Part shown: piece after piece, positions 49,060 to 57,171 of the stretch | How the letters are laid out: every line of letters starts with the position of its first letter | Position numbering within the stretch: position 1 is the first letter of the stretch | NCBI RefSeq assembly: GCF_001667275.1 | Contig: NZ_LZHV01000061.1 | Location: 124,001-188,000, forward strand | Direction: 5' to 3' | Length of the DNA stretch: 64,000 bases | Source of the DNA: Mycobacterium sp. ACS4054 | GTDB taxonomy: Bacteria > Actinomycetota > Actinomycetes > Mycobacteriales > Mycobacteriaceae | Notes under the pieces: generated by a model | What the model was told of the DNA's origin: nothing | Seen by the model: the letters and a program-made list of their open reading frames with translations, nothing else | Database searches by the model: none | Translations under genes and position numbers: made by a program

Positions 49060-50265
49060 TTAACGAAGTATCTTGACGGGCACGTTCTTCCAGCCCGCGA
49101 CGTTTTGCATGGTTACCCGTTGGCAGCCCGCCCAGTCCACCTCGTAGCGCGGCATGAAGTCGAGGAGCCGCTCGAGCGCGATCCTGCTTTCCATGCGGGC
49201 CAGCGCCGCCCCGAGGCAGCTGTGAATCCCGTAACCGAGCCCGAGGTGCTGGGCCTCGGTCTGGTCACGCTCGATGTCGAAGGTGTCGGCGTCGGTGAAG
49301 GCCTCCGGATCGCGGTTCGCCGCGGCGCCGCACAGAAACACCGGCTTGCCCGGGGGAATCACCCCACCGCTGACGTGTGCCTCCTTGAGCGTGTAGCGGA
49401 CGTTGTACTGCACCGGTCCCTCGTAGCGCAGCAGCTCTTCCACCGCGCCGGGGATCTTGTCGCGATCCTCCTGTAGCTTCTGCCACTGCTCGGGGTGACG
49501 GGCGAAGATCACCGCCGCGTTGCCGAGCAGTTTGGTGACGGTCTCGGCGCCCGCGCCGCCGAGAAGGGTTGCGAACCCGCAGATTTCGATGTCGTCGAGC
49601 TTGCGCAGCTGCCCGTCTTCGCCCGGGACCTCGGCCGCGATCAGCCGGCTGATCATGTCGTCCTGCGGCTCCTGGCGCCGCTCCTGCACCAGTCCGAAGT
49701 AGTACATCGCGGTGTCGATGTTGGCCTGCATGCCGGCTTCGCTGATCTCGATCTGGCCCGGCTCGTGGGACAGGCTGGTGTCGATCCAGTGGCGCACCTG
49801 CTGGCGGTACTCCTCGGGCACCCCCGCCATCCGGGTGATGACCTCAACCGGGAACGGTCCCGAGAAATCCTGCACGACATCGAAGTTGTCGGGGTCGGCG
49901 GCGCCAAGGTATTTGTCGATCACCTCGATGACGGTCTCGCGCTGCGATTGGATCGCCCGCGGGGTGAACGCCTTGTTGAGCAGGCTGCGCATGTGGCGGT
50001 GCTCGGGCGGATCCATGAAGATGATCGATTTCTGCTCGGGCGAGATGCCCTTGCGCACCATCGCCAGGTCGCAGCCGCGCGCCGAGGAGTACGTCTCGAA
50101 GTCCTTGAACGCCGCCGCGACGTCCACGTGGCGGGTCAGCGCGTAGAAGTCCTCTTTCTCGTCGTAATACAGCGGCGCGTCCTCCCGCATGCGGCGGTAA
50201 ATGTCGAACGGGTTGTTGTAGTAGTCCTCGGAGTACGGATCGAAGACGACCTTCGGTTTTGTCAC
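49060..50265 (-). CDS. Cytochrome P450
   Basis: A 401-residue P450. I-helix GAGAETV (237-243), ExxR E277-R280 and heme cysteine C350 in LGYGIHSCLG; the first aromatic residue of the heme loop is leucine instead of phenylalanine. GTG 50265 has GAGGAGAG 6 bases upstream. Paired with the ferredoxin at 48849. A strong 10-base-arm inverted repeat lies upstream at 50299-50330. It converges with the P450 unit at 47084-48843. Confidence 0.94.
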   Translation of the reverse strand: MTKPKVVFDPYSEDYYNNPFDIYRRMREDAPLYYDEKEDFYALTRHVDVAAAFKDFETYSSARGCDLAMVRKGISPEQKSIIFMDPPEHRHMRSLLNKAFTPRAIQSQRETVIEVIDKYLGAADPDNFDVVQDFSGPFPVEVITRMAGVPEEYRQQVRHWIDTSLSHEPGQIEISEAGMQANIDTAMYYFGLVQERRQEPQDDMISRLIAAEVPGEDGQLRKLDDIEICGFATLLGGAGAETVTKLLGNAAVIFARHPEQWQKLQEDRDKIPGAVEELLRYEGPVQYNVRYTLKEAHVSGGVIPPGKPVFLCGAAANRDPEAFTDADTFDIERDQTEAQHLGLGYGIHSCLGAALARMESRIALERLLDFMPRYEVDWAGCQRVTMQNVAGWKNVPVKILR

Positions 50266-50298
50266 TGAATCTCTCCTCAGCGGCGAGGGCGGGCTGAA

Positions 50299-50330
50299 AC
50301 CGTTACAGCGGAGTGGTTGACTGTAACGGT
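50299..50330. promoter_or_regulatory. Inverted repeat operator upstream of the P450 at 49060
   Basis: ACCGTTACAG (50299-50308) and CTGTAACGGT (50321-50330) are perfect 10-base arms with a 12-base spacer, followed by direct repeats of GTAACG. It lies 33 bases upstream of the P450 start. The arm and spacer lengths equal those of the site at 45793 but the sequence differs. The regulator is unknown. Confidence 0.65.
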
Positions 50331-50378
50331 AACGGTAATACCTTCGTGACGAACCGGAAAGACCGAAACGCGAGCATT

Positions 50379-51191
50379 TCAAACCCCCTTCGGCGCGGTC
50401 GTCTTGGATTCGAAGGCCTTGATGACGTGGTTCAAGGCACCCAGATCGCCACCGAGTTCCTCGGCGACCCCGCGCACCACGCTCACGTCCTTGTTCACGA
50501 ATTCGCCCACAGCCTCGAGGAACGACGCGACGGAACCGCCCGCCGCCACCAGGCTCAGGACGCGGCTGCTCGCGCTGCCGTGCGACAGCGCGCCCAGCAG
50601 GGTCGGCTCCGGCACGCCCAGCCGCTCGCCCAGCCTGACCGATTCCGCGAGCAGCCCGATATGACCGGCGAACAAGGCGTTGTTGACCAGCTTCACCTTC
50701 TGGCCGCAGCCACGCGGACCGACATGCAGTACGGGATCGCCGTAGCAGTCCAGCACCGGGCGCACCCGCGTCACCGCGTCGTCGGAACCGCCCACGAACA
50801 ACGTGAGCCGGCCGGCGGCAACATGCTGCGGGCCCCCGCTGACCGCGGCGTCGACGACGTCGACGTCGTTGGCGCGGGCGGCGACGGCGTCGATCGTCGT
50901 CGGGCTCACGGTGGTGTGGATGATCAGCACCGAGCCGGGCGACATGGCGGGCAGCAGCCCGCCGTCCAGGCAGACCTCCCGCGCCTGTTGATCGGTGAAC
51001 ACGCAGAGCACCACGACGTCGGCGTGCGCACCCGCCTCGGCCGGCTCGCCGACGGCCCGCGCGCCGAGCCGTTCGAGCTCGCGGCGCTTGTCCGCGGTCC
51101 GGCCCAGGGCGACGACGTCGCACCCGGCCGCTACCAGCCGGGCCACCATCGGCCGGCCCATCCGCCCCGCACCGACGAACCCCACCCTCAT
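50379..51191 (-). CDS. Beta-hydroxyacid dehydrogenase (3-hydroxyisobutyrate dehydrogenase family)
   Basis: A 270-residue NAD(P)-dependent dehydrogenase: VGFVGAGRMGRPMVARL cofactor motif, DAAVSGGPQHVAAG, and the catalytic-lysine region GCGQKVKLVNNALFAGH. It oxidises or reduces beta-hydroxy or related carbonyl acids. It shares its organisation with its neighbour at 51188, which is clearly a tandem paralogue, and their genes overlap by four bases (ATGA). Last gene of a four-gene minus-strand operon from 54551. Confidence 0.88.
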   Translation of the reverse strand: MRVGFVGAGRMGRPMVARLVAAGCDVVALGRTADKRRELERLGARAVGEPAEAGAHADVVVLCVFTDQQAREVCLDGGLLPAMSPGSVLIIHTTVSPTTIDAVAARANDVDVVDAAVSGGPQHVAAGRLTLFVGGSDDAVTRVRPVLDCYGDPVLHVGPRGCGQKVKLVNNALFAGHIGLLAESVRLGERLGVPEPTLLGALSHGSASSRVLSLVAAGGSVASFLEAVGEFVNKDVSVVRGVAEELGGDLGALNHVIKAFESKTTAPKGV

Positions 51192-52003
51192 CTCGGATGT
51201 CCCATGAGGGCCAGGGCCGCGTCGGCCGTGTCCAGCACGGCGCCACCGCTGGCCCCGGCTCGATCGGCCAGGTCCACCACCAGGCGGACGTCCTTTTGCA
51301 GCAGCGTCGCGGCCACGGCGGCCAGCCGCTCCAGCCCGCCGATGCCGCCAAGGGCGTTGAGCGCGAAGCTGTTCCCGCTGCTGCGTGACACGACTTCGGT
51401 GAGACGGCCCGGATCGACGCCCAGCGCGCCGGCCAGCGACAGCGCGGAGGCCGCCGTGGCGAGGTGGGCGGTGAACAACAGGTTGTTCAGCAGCTTGGTG
51501 GTCTGGCCCGAACCCAGCTCACCGAGGTGGACGATCGGGTCGGCGTAGGTGGCGAAGACCGGACGGCACCGCTCGACCACATCGGCGTCCCCGCCGACCA
51601 TCACCAGCAGGCGCCCTTCGGCGGCCGCCTGACCGCCGCCGCTCACCGGCGCGTCGATGACCGAAACGCCTTGGCTCGCGGCCCGGTTCGCCAGGTCCCG
51701 GCAGGTGTTGGGGTGCACGGTGCTGTGCACCGCGATCACGCCGCCCGGCCTCATCGCCGCCAACAGGCCCTGCTCGCCCCCGGTGAGCTGTTCGACGTCG
51801 GCGTCGCCCACGACGCACAGGCAGACCAGATCGCTGGCCGCGCCGAGCTCGGCCGGGGATTGCGCGACCTTCGCCTGTGTGTCGGCGAACGCCTCGAGGG
51901 TCTCGGGCCTGCGCGCCCATAGCGTCGTCTCGTAACCGCCCTCGACGATCCGCCGCGCCATCGGTCCGCCCTGGCTGCCCAGCCCGATGAATCCGACTCT
52001 CAT
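51188..52003 (-). CDS. Beta-hydroxyacid dehydrogenase, tandem paralogue
   Basis: A 271-residue member of the same family: VGFIGLGSQGGPMARRI, DAPVSGGGQAAAEG and GSGQTTKLLNNLLFTAH, with the catalytic lysine in TKLLNN. Its TGA and ATG overlap the flanking genes by four bases. Two adjacent paralogues may act on two related hydroxy acids or form a heteromer. The third relative at 62753 is separate. Confidence 0.88.
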   Translation of the reverse strand: MRVGFIGLGSQGGPMARRIVEGGYETTLWARRPETLEAFADTQAKVAQSPAELGAASDLVCLCVVGDADVEQLTGGEQGLLAAMRPGGVIAVHSTVHPNTCRDLANRAASQGVSVIDAPVSGGGQAAAEGRLLVMVGGDADVVERCRPVFATYADPIVHLGELGSGQTTKLLNNLLFTAHLATAASALSLAGALGVDPGRLTEVVSRSSGNSFALNALGGIGGLERLAAVAATLLQKDVRLVVDLADRAGASGGAVLDTADAALALMGHPR

Positions 52004-52887
52004 CCGGCCTCCCGATCGGGCTCGGGCTCGGCCGGCCGCGCGGCCACGCATTCCTCCACGAACGCAAGGACATTCGCGTGGTACTCGGGGGCGGCGTGAC
52101 CCAGGCTGATGTTGTGCCCGGCCCCCGGCTGTCTATGCACGACGAATCGCGGCGCCGCGGAAAACAGGGCGCTGATCTCCGTCACCGCCGAATCATCGGC
52201 CTGCCAAACCTTCTCGTGCTCGGCGATGCTGAAATGCACCGGGACCCGAACGGCGGGCGCGAGCTCCGGGAAGGTCTGGCGGGCCCAGTTCGACACCATC
52301 TGATCCTCGTAGGCCGGCGCCGAGGGGGAAACCGTTGCGCCGCCGAGGACCTCGGATGGGTACAGCTCCTCCGGGCTCCACAGCAGCCCGCGCATGCCCG
52401 GCGGGCGGCTATCGCGGGTTGCCGTTCTCAGTATTTCCCGAGCGGCGGGGTGGTAGTGCCGGCCCGTGCCCGCGAGCTCGATGCCCAGCAGGCCGACCGC
52501 GGCCGCGTCGGCGGCCATCCGCATCGTCAGCTCGCATCCGCCCGAATGGCCCCACACGAATAGGCCGGCGCCGCTTGGGCGTTCACCGAGGATGCGGTCG
52601 ATCGCCCCATACGCCAGGTTGACGCGTTGCCCACCCTCGGCCATCGCCTCGGGATAAGGCGCCGAGCTGCCGTAGCCGGGACGGTCGAGCGCCACCACCG
52701 TGAATCCTGCCGCCGCACCCGTCCGCAGCAGGGAGTAGGCCGGGTGGCCCGGGCAGTCGAAATAGACGGCGGTGGTGCCGCCGCCGTGGATGGCCGCGAT
52801 CACGGCCCTGGGTTGCTCCGCTTCGCAGACGAGTGCCGACATCGGCACGCCGTCGACGATCACCAGCCGGGGGCGCGGCGGCGTCAT
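52000..52887 (-). CDS. Alpha/beta hydrolase
   Basis: A 295-residue hydrolase with oxyanion motif AIHGGGTTA, nucleophile GHSGGC (S115), and the histidine in GAGHNISLGH. HGGG suggests an esterase or thioesterase-like enzyme. It overlaps both the fused DUF35/thiolase gene and the dehydrogenase gene by four bases. In this operon it may hydrolyse a CoA thioester or lactone. Confidence 0.85.
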   Translation of the reverse strand: MTPPRPRLVIVDGVPMSALVCEAEQPRAVIAAIHGGGTTAVYFDCPGHPAYSLLRTGAAAGFTVVALDRPGYGSSAPYPEAMAEGGQRVNLAYGAIDRILGERPSGAGLFVWGHSGGCELTMRMAADAAAVGLLGIELAGTGRHYHPAAREILRTATRDSRPPGMRGLLWSPEELYPSEVLGGATVSPSAPAYEDQMVSNWARQTFPELAPAVRVPVHFSIAEHEKVWQADDSAVTEISALFSAAPRFVVHRQPGAGHNISLGHAAPEYHANVLAFVEECVAARPAEPEPDREAG

Positions 52888-54551
52888 GTGTCCGCCCGCA
52901 GCAGGAGCACGCCGCTGGGAGTCAGGCCTCCGCTGCTGACCACGCCGACGCGGGCATCGACGACCTGGCGGTCGCCCGCCTCGCCACGGAGTTGGCTGAT
53001 GGCCTCGTGCAGAAGACCCATGCCGTGCGTGCGGCCGTGCGAGAGCTGGCCGCCGTGAGTGTTGAGCGGCAACAGGCCGTCGCGCGCAATGTTCTTGCCG
53101 CCGTCCAGGAATTCCTTGGCCTCACCGATCCCGCAGAAGCCCAGCGCCTCGATCCAGGACAGGCAGTTCATGGTGAAGCCGTCGTAGAGTTCGGCGACGT
53201 CGACGTCGGCCGGCCGCAGGGAGGTGCGGGTCCACACGTGCGCCGCCTGGCCCAACACCTGCGGTTCGTGGGTCAAAGTGCTTTGGTCCCAGTCGATTCG
53301 CTCAACGATCTGGGTGCCCACCGCCTCCACCAGCACGGGCGGCTTGGCGAGGTCACGGGCGGCATCGGCGGCGGAGACGATGACCGCGATCGCGCCGTCG
53401 CACGGCACGTCGCAGTCGTAGAGGCCGAAGGGTGTGGTGATGGGCCGCGCGTTCAGGTAGTCGTCCATTGTCATCGGGGCGCGGTAGATGGCGGTCGGGT
53501 TGAGCTCGGCGTTGGCGCGCTGGTTCAGCGCGATCCAGCCCAACGTCTCCCTGGTGGTGCCGTACCGGTGAAAGTGCCGCTGCGCGTTCATCGCCAGCGT
53601 GTGGGCGGCCGAGGTGGCGCCGAATGGCATCTGCCAGCCCGACATCCGGCCCATTGAGGGCGCGATCTTGCCCTGCTTCATCAGCTCGCCGTGGGTGGCT
53701 TCCCACAGCGTCCGGAAGCACAGCACGTGACGCGCCAGTCCGCCGGCCACCGCGAGCATCGCGGCGATCACCGAGCCGCCCGGGCCGAACGTCTCCATCG
53801 CGCCGTTGTGCCATGTCGGTCGGATGCCGAGCGCGGCCTCGAGGGCGGTGACGCCGCCCTCTCCGAATCCGCCGACGTTGATCGCGCCGGGATACGTTGA
53901 CAGGCCGTCGATGTCGGCGAAGGTCAGCCCGGCGTCGGCGATCGCCGCCTCGCATGCCTGCACCGTCAGCGCCAGCGGCTGCTGCATCAGCCGGCGGCCG
54001 ATGGGCGACATCCCGATCCCGGTCAGCGCGACCTTGTCCTCGAACTTCTCGGCGGTCAGCATCGGCCGGACGTATTCGCCGAACCGTTCGGGCGCGATCT
54101 CGTCTGCGGGTAACGGAGCGAGTTCGGCGTCCGCCGCTTCGTCTTGCAAGGGGCGAAACAGCGGGAACCAGACGTCCTCGACCTGTTCGAAGACGACCTC
54201 CACTAGTTGACCCAGCTCGAGCCGCTCGGGCTCACACTCCACGATGTTGGTCGTCAGCCGTACCCGGGGATCTTCGGCGATGGCGACCTGGGCGATCACG
54301 TACGGCGCCGGCATGCCGGGCAGGCTGAACCGATGGTTCACGGTGAACCCGGCCAGGGTCCCCCTGCCGGAGACCGCGCGCACTCCCACATCCAGTGAGC
54401 GGCAATAGCGGCATACCGGCGCGGGCGGATGGATCAGCGATTCGCAGCTATTGCATGCCTGCAGCCGCAGCGTGCCGTCGGCGCCCGATGCCCAGAAGAA
54501 TTCGTTGTCCTGCGTGATCAGGGGCAGGGGGCGTCGCGGTGCTGCTGACAC
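52884..54551 (-). CDS. Fusion of a DUF35 (zinc ribbon + OB fold) and a thiolase-like Ltp-type domain
   Basis: A 555-residue fusion. Residues 1-135 carry a zinc ribbon (C33, C36, C47, C50) and an OB fold, the DUF35 module. Residues 165-555 are a thiolase-superfamily domain of the SCP-x/Ltp type. The nucleophilic cysteine position reads METFGPGGSVIAAM, without cysteine, while ELYDGFT and HGGQLSHGRTHG are retained. In actinobacterial steroid side-chain breakdown, Ltp2-type aldolases act with separate DUF35 partners; here both are one chain. It probably performs a retro-aldol cleavage. A related GAGAAT half-palindrome lies upstream at 54610. Confidence 0.88.
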   Translation of the reverse strand: MSAAPRRPLPLITQDNEFFWASGADGTLRLQACNSCESLIHPPAPVCRYCRSLDVGVRAVSGRGTLAGFTVNHRFSLPGMPAPYVIAQVAIAEDPRVRLTTNIVECEPERLELGQLVEVVFEQVEDVWFPLFRPLQDEAADAELAPLPADEIAPERFGEYVRPMLTAEKFEDKVALTGIGMSPIGRRLMQQPLALTVQACEAAIADAGLTFADIDGLSTYPGAINVGGFGEGGVTALEAALGIRPTWHNGAMETFGPGGSVIAAMLAVAGGLARHVLCFRTLWEATHGELMKQGKIAPSMGRMSGWQMPFGATSAAHTLAMNAQRHFHRYGTTRETLGWIALNQRANAELNPTAIYRAPMTMDDYLNARPITTPFGLYDCDVPCDGAIAVIVSAADAARDLAKPPVLVEAVGTQIVERIDWDQSTLTHEPQVLGQAAHVWTRTSLRPADVDVAELYDGFTMNCLSWIEALGFCGIGEAKEFLDGGKNIARDGLLPLNTHGGQLSHGRTHGMGLLHEAISQLRGEAGDRQVVDARVGVVSSGGLTPSGVLLLRADT

Positions 54552-54609
54552 GTCACCTCCGCGAGTCGAACGGCCTCGCCGCTACCTGGTAGGGCCGTTA
54601 TACGAATCG

Positions 54610-54624
54610 GAGAATTACGTTATC
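54610..54624. promoter_or_regulatory. Degenerate GAGAAT-type palindrome before the fusion gene
   Basis: GAGAAT TAC GTTATC matches 10 of 12 arm positions of GAGAAT-N3-ATTCTC, with the left arm perfect. It lies about 60 bases upstream of the DUF35/thiolase fusion start on the minus strand. Moderate support for membership of the same regulon. Confidence 0.42.
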
Positions 54625-54669
54625 ACTTCCCAGCAGGCGCGATCCAGGTGGCGTTCTGCTGCACCAGGT

Positions 54670-54990
54670 TCACAGCGGCACCCAGACGCCGTTCAGATAG
54701 ATGCCCCACTGGTGGAAGCCGACGCTCCACATCGGGGGCTCCGATGTCCACCACGGCTGGGGCGGAGGCGGCGGCACGGCCTGCCCGGCGAAGGACGGCG
54801 CGTACGGCGGCGGGGGTGTGTACCAGGGCGGTGGTGGCGGGGGCGGTTTGCACTCGAGCGTCGCCGGGTTGAACGACATGTTGCGCTCGCAGTCCGCGGA
54901 GCTGATTGCCGGGGTCGCGATCACCCCAACCGCCATCGCCGTGAAGGCGGCCGCGATGACGGCGGTCGGCCGGCGAACAAACCACTCCAT
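54670..54990 (-). CDS. Secreted proline-rich small protein
   Basis: A 106-residue protein with a signal peptide (residues 1-32, AVIAAAFTAMAVGVIATPAISSAD) and a proline-rich middle (PPPPPPPWYTPPPPYAPSF) ending in a Trp-rich segment (WSVGFHQWGIYLNGVWVPL). Two cysteines (CERN, ECKP) may form a disulfide. Such small exported proteins are common in mycobacteria; function unknown. GGGAGG precedes ATG 54990. It is not related to the catabolic genes. Confidence 0.78.
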   Translation of the reverse strand: MEWFVRRPTAVIAAAFTAMAVGVIATPAISSADCERNMSFNPATLECKPPPPPPPWYTPPPPYAPSFAGQAVPPPPPQPWWTSEPPMWSVGFHQWGIYLNGVWVPL

Positions 54991-55176
54991 GGTGGGCCTC
55001 CCATTGGGGCCGTCCTGAGCTTGGCTGATGCCAGCTTATTCCGGCGGAACCGCCTTGACCACGTGCAAAAACATTCGGGGGCCGGCGCGCGCCGAGCACC
55101 GCCTCCCGTGCCGGCTTGTGCCGGGCGGGCGCTATGCTCCCAGCTGGATATCAAGTACTTCACATTGGGAGGCTTG
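54991..55176. other. Intergenic region without a supported gene
   Basis: GC-rich spacer between the secreted protein and the epimerase. No palindrome or promoter stands out; the TTG start of the next gene is marked by GGGAGG at 55167-55172. Confidence 0.4.
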
Positions 55177-56097
55177 TTGCTCGACGCGGAGAAGATCCTC
55201 ATCACCGGGGCGACGGGCAAGATCGCGTTTCCCATCGCGCGGGCCCTGGCGACGAACAACGAGGTGTGGGGTGCGGCGCGCCTCAAGGATCCCGCCGACC
55301 GACAACGGCTCGTCGACGCCGGCATCAAACCCGTCGCGCTGGACATCGCCGCCGGCGACCTCTCCATGCTTCCGGAGGATTTCACCTACGTCTTTCACGC
55401 GGCAGTGGACACCGGTGCGGGCGACTGGGACCGCTGCGTCGAGACAAACGCGCGGATGTCCGGCGAACTGCTCCACCACTGCCGCGCCGCCAAGGGTTTC
55501 GTGTTCTGTTCAACCGGCTCGATCTACGGGTATCAGGGGCAGCGCCCGCTGGTGGAGACCGACCCGCCGGGCGTGCCACTGCGCGCGAACTACAGCTTCT
55601 CGAAGGTGGCGGCGGAGGCGGTGTGCACCTGGATCGCCAGGCACTATCGGGTTCCGCTGACCATCATCCGGATCTGCTCAACCTATGGGCCACAGGGCGG
55701 CGCGCCCGCCGACCGCCTCGATGCGATGCTGGCGCGCAAACCCATTCGCCTGCACCCCGACAAGCCGAACAACTACAACCCGATCTATGAAGACGACTAC
55801 GTCGAACTCGGCATCCGCGCCATGGAGGTCGCCGCGGTGCCGCCGGTGGTGGTGAACTGGGCCGGCAGCGAGACGGTGAGCGTCGAGGACTACTGCACGT
55901 TCATGGGGCAGTTGATCGGTGTCGAGCCGATCTTCGAGTACACGCCGCGGGCGCATCCACCGCTATGGCCGGATGTCACCCGCATGCACGAGGTGCTGGG
56001 CCGCACGAAAGTGCCCTGGCGTGAGGGATTCCGGCGCATGATCGCGGCCCGGCACCCCGAAATCACGCTGCCCGAACACGATTCGACGAGGGCTTGA
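55177..56097 (+). CDS. NAD-dependent epimerase/dehydratase-family protein
   Basis: A 306-residue extended SDR with ILITGATGKIAFPIARAL, FHAAVDTGAGDWDR, STGSIYG and catalytic YSFSK. TTG 55177 lies 4 bases after GGGAGG; TTG 55174 is an alternative. Such proteins reduce or dehydrate sugar nucleotides or 3-beta-hydroxysteroid-like substrates. It starts a two-gene unit with the hypothetical at 56107. Its pathway role here is a guess. Confidence 0.85.
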   Translation: MLDAEKILITGATGKIAFPIARALATNNEVWGAARLKDPADRQRLVDAGIKPVALDIAAGDLSMLPEDFTYVFHAAVDTGAGDWDRCVETNARMSGELLHHCRAAKGFVFCSTGSIYGYQGQRPLVETDPPGVPLRANYSFSKVAAEAVCTWIARHYRVPLTIIRICSTYGPQGGAPADRLDAMLARKPIRLHPDKPNNYNPIYEDDYVELGIRAMEVAAVPPVVVNWAGSETVSVEDYCTFMGQLIGVEPIFEYTPRAHPPLWPDVTRMHEVLGRTKVPWREGFRRMIAARHPEITLPEHDSTRA

Positions 56098-56106
56098 GGT
56101 CGCGCC

Positions 56107-56850
56107 ATGCAGCTTCCCGGCACGCCATCCGACGAGGTCGCCGACGTCCTCGCCGCCGGACGCGGGGAGATCACCACGCTGTTCGTGTCGATGGCGACGC
56201 GCCATCCCGAGGGGCTGGACGCCGACTACCTGTGCTGGCACACCCTCGATCACCGACCGGAACAACACCGGTTGGCGGCGGTGCGTGCCTCGTTGCGGTT
56301 GGTGTCGACGCCGGCCTGCCGCTCCGCGCGGGCGGTCACCGGCGGCCCGTTGGATCGGGTGGATCACGTGATGACGTACTTCTTCACCGACCGGGCGGGG
56401 CTGCGCGGGTTCAACGAGTTGTCCACGGCGCTCGGGAACGCCGGCCGCAAGCTCCCGCTGCTGCCGCCCGTCGAGCGCGGAGTTTACGAGGTGCAGAGCA
56501 AGGTGGCCTCGCCTCGGGTCAAGGTGGGATCCGACGTCCTGCCCTGGCTGCCCGTGCGGGGCGCGTTCGTGTTGGTTGAGCGGGGATCGGCGGCGACGAA
56601 CCCGTTGCTGGAGGTGGCCGGCGTCGCCGGTGTCTGGTCCGCGCTCTCGCGGCAGGTCGACGCGAATCTGGCCAGCGCCCAAGGGGGGCAGTCGATCACG
56701 TATTGCTTCCTCGACGACGACCCGGTTGACACCGCCGTACGGCTGGGTCCGGCGCTCACGGCCCGCTGGGCGGACCCGGGTGTCCAACCCTTGTTCGCCG
56801 CACCGCTTTTCGCGGTGGTGCCCTACGAGTGGGACCGGTATGTACCGTAG
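56107..56850 (+). CDS. Hypothetical protein
   Basis: A 247-residue soluble protein (EITTLFVSMATRHPEGLDAD, DHVMTYFFTDRAGLRGFNEL, then a second similar half). The two halves look like repeated ferredoxin-like alpha+beta segments, as in dimeric alpha-beta barrel proteins. No catalytic motif is recognisable. It follows the epimerase gene by 9 bases, so the two are probably co-expressed. Family not recognised. Confidence 0.75.
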   Translation: MQLPGTPSDEVADVLAAGRGEITTLFVSMATRHPEGLDADYLCWHTLDHRPEQHRLAAVRASLRLVSTPACRSARAVTGGPLDRVDHVMTYFFTDRAGLRGFNELSTALGNAGRKLPLLPPVERGVYEVQSKVASPRVKVGSDVLPWLPVRGAFVLVERGSAATNPLLEVAGVAGVWSALSRQVDANLASAQGGQSITYCFLDDDPVDTAVRLGPALTARWADPGVQPLFAAPLFAVVPYEWDRYVP

Positions 56851-56874
56851 TGGGTCGCCCGGACCGCGGTGTGA

Positions 56875-57171
56875 TCAGCGCGTGAATCCCCACTCCGCCT
56901 CGTTCTCTTCGGTTTTCAGATGCGCGGCGGGATCCTCCGCGTCGGTGAGCGGTGGGTGCGGGGCGGGGGAGGTGCGCTCGCCGATCTCGGCGATGGCGTG
57001 CACGGGGCAGTCCATCAGGGCGCGCATGACGGCATCGCGATCGGACTCCGCTACGGTGCCATCGCCGATGAGGGACGCGTAACCCCAGTCGTCCAGCGAG
57101 AAGTATCCGGGCGCGTACTTCGCGCAGATGCCGAAGCCGTCACAGACGGTGCGGTCCAGGCGGATCTTCAT
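56875..57171 (-). CDS. Small ferredoxin with C-terminal extension
   Basis: A 98-residue protein. Residues 1-62 are a 3Fe-4S ferredoxin (C10, C16, C55; VCDGFGICAKY, DCPVHAI). The last 35 residues are a Pro/Glu-rich tail ending KTEENEAEWGFTR. ATG 57171 overlaps the NuoF-like gene by four bases. It is the likely electron acceptor of that flavoprotein or its carrier to the P450s. Confidence 0.88.
   Translation of the reverse strand: MKIRLDRTVCDGFGICAKYAPGYFSLDDWGYASLIGDGTVAESDRDAVMRALMDCPVHAIAEIGERTSPAPHPPLTDAEDPAAHLKTEENEAEWGFTR

Noticed and set aside
54701..55018. Plus-strand open frame opposite the secreted proline-rich protein
   Set aside because: Gly-rich mirror of the proline codons with no start signal; the minus-strand frame has a signal peptide and GGGAGG ribosome site.
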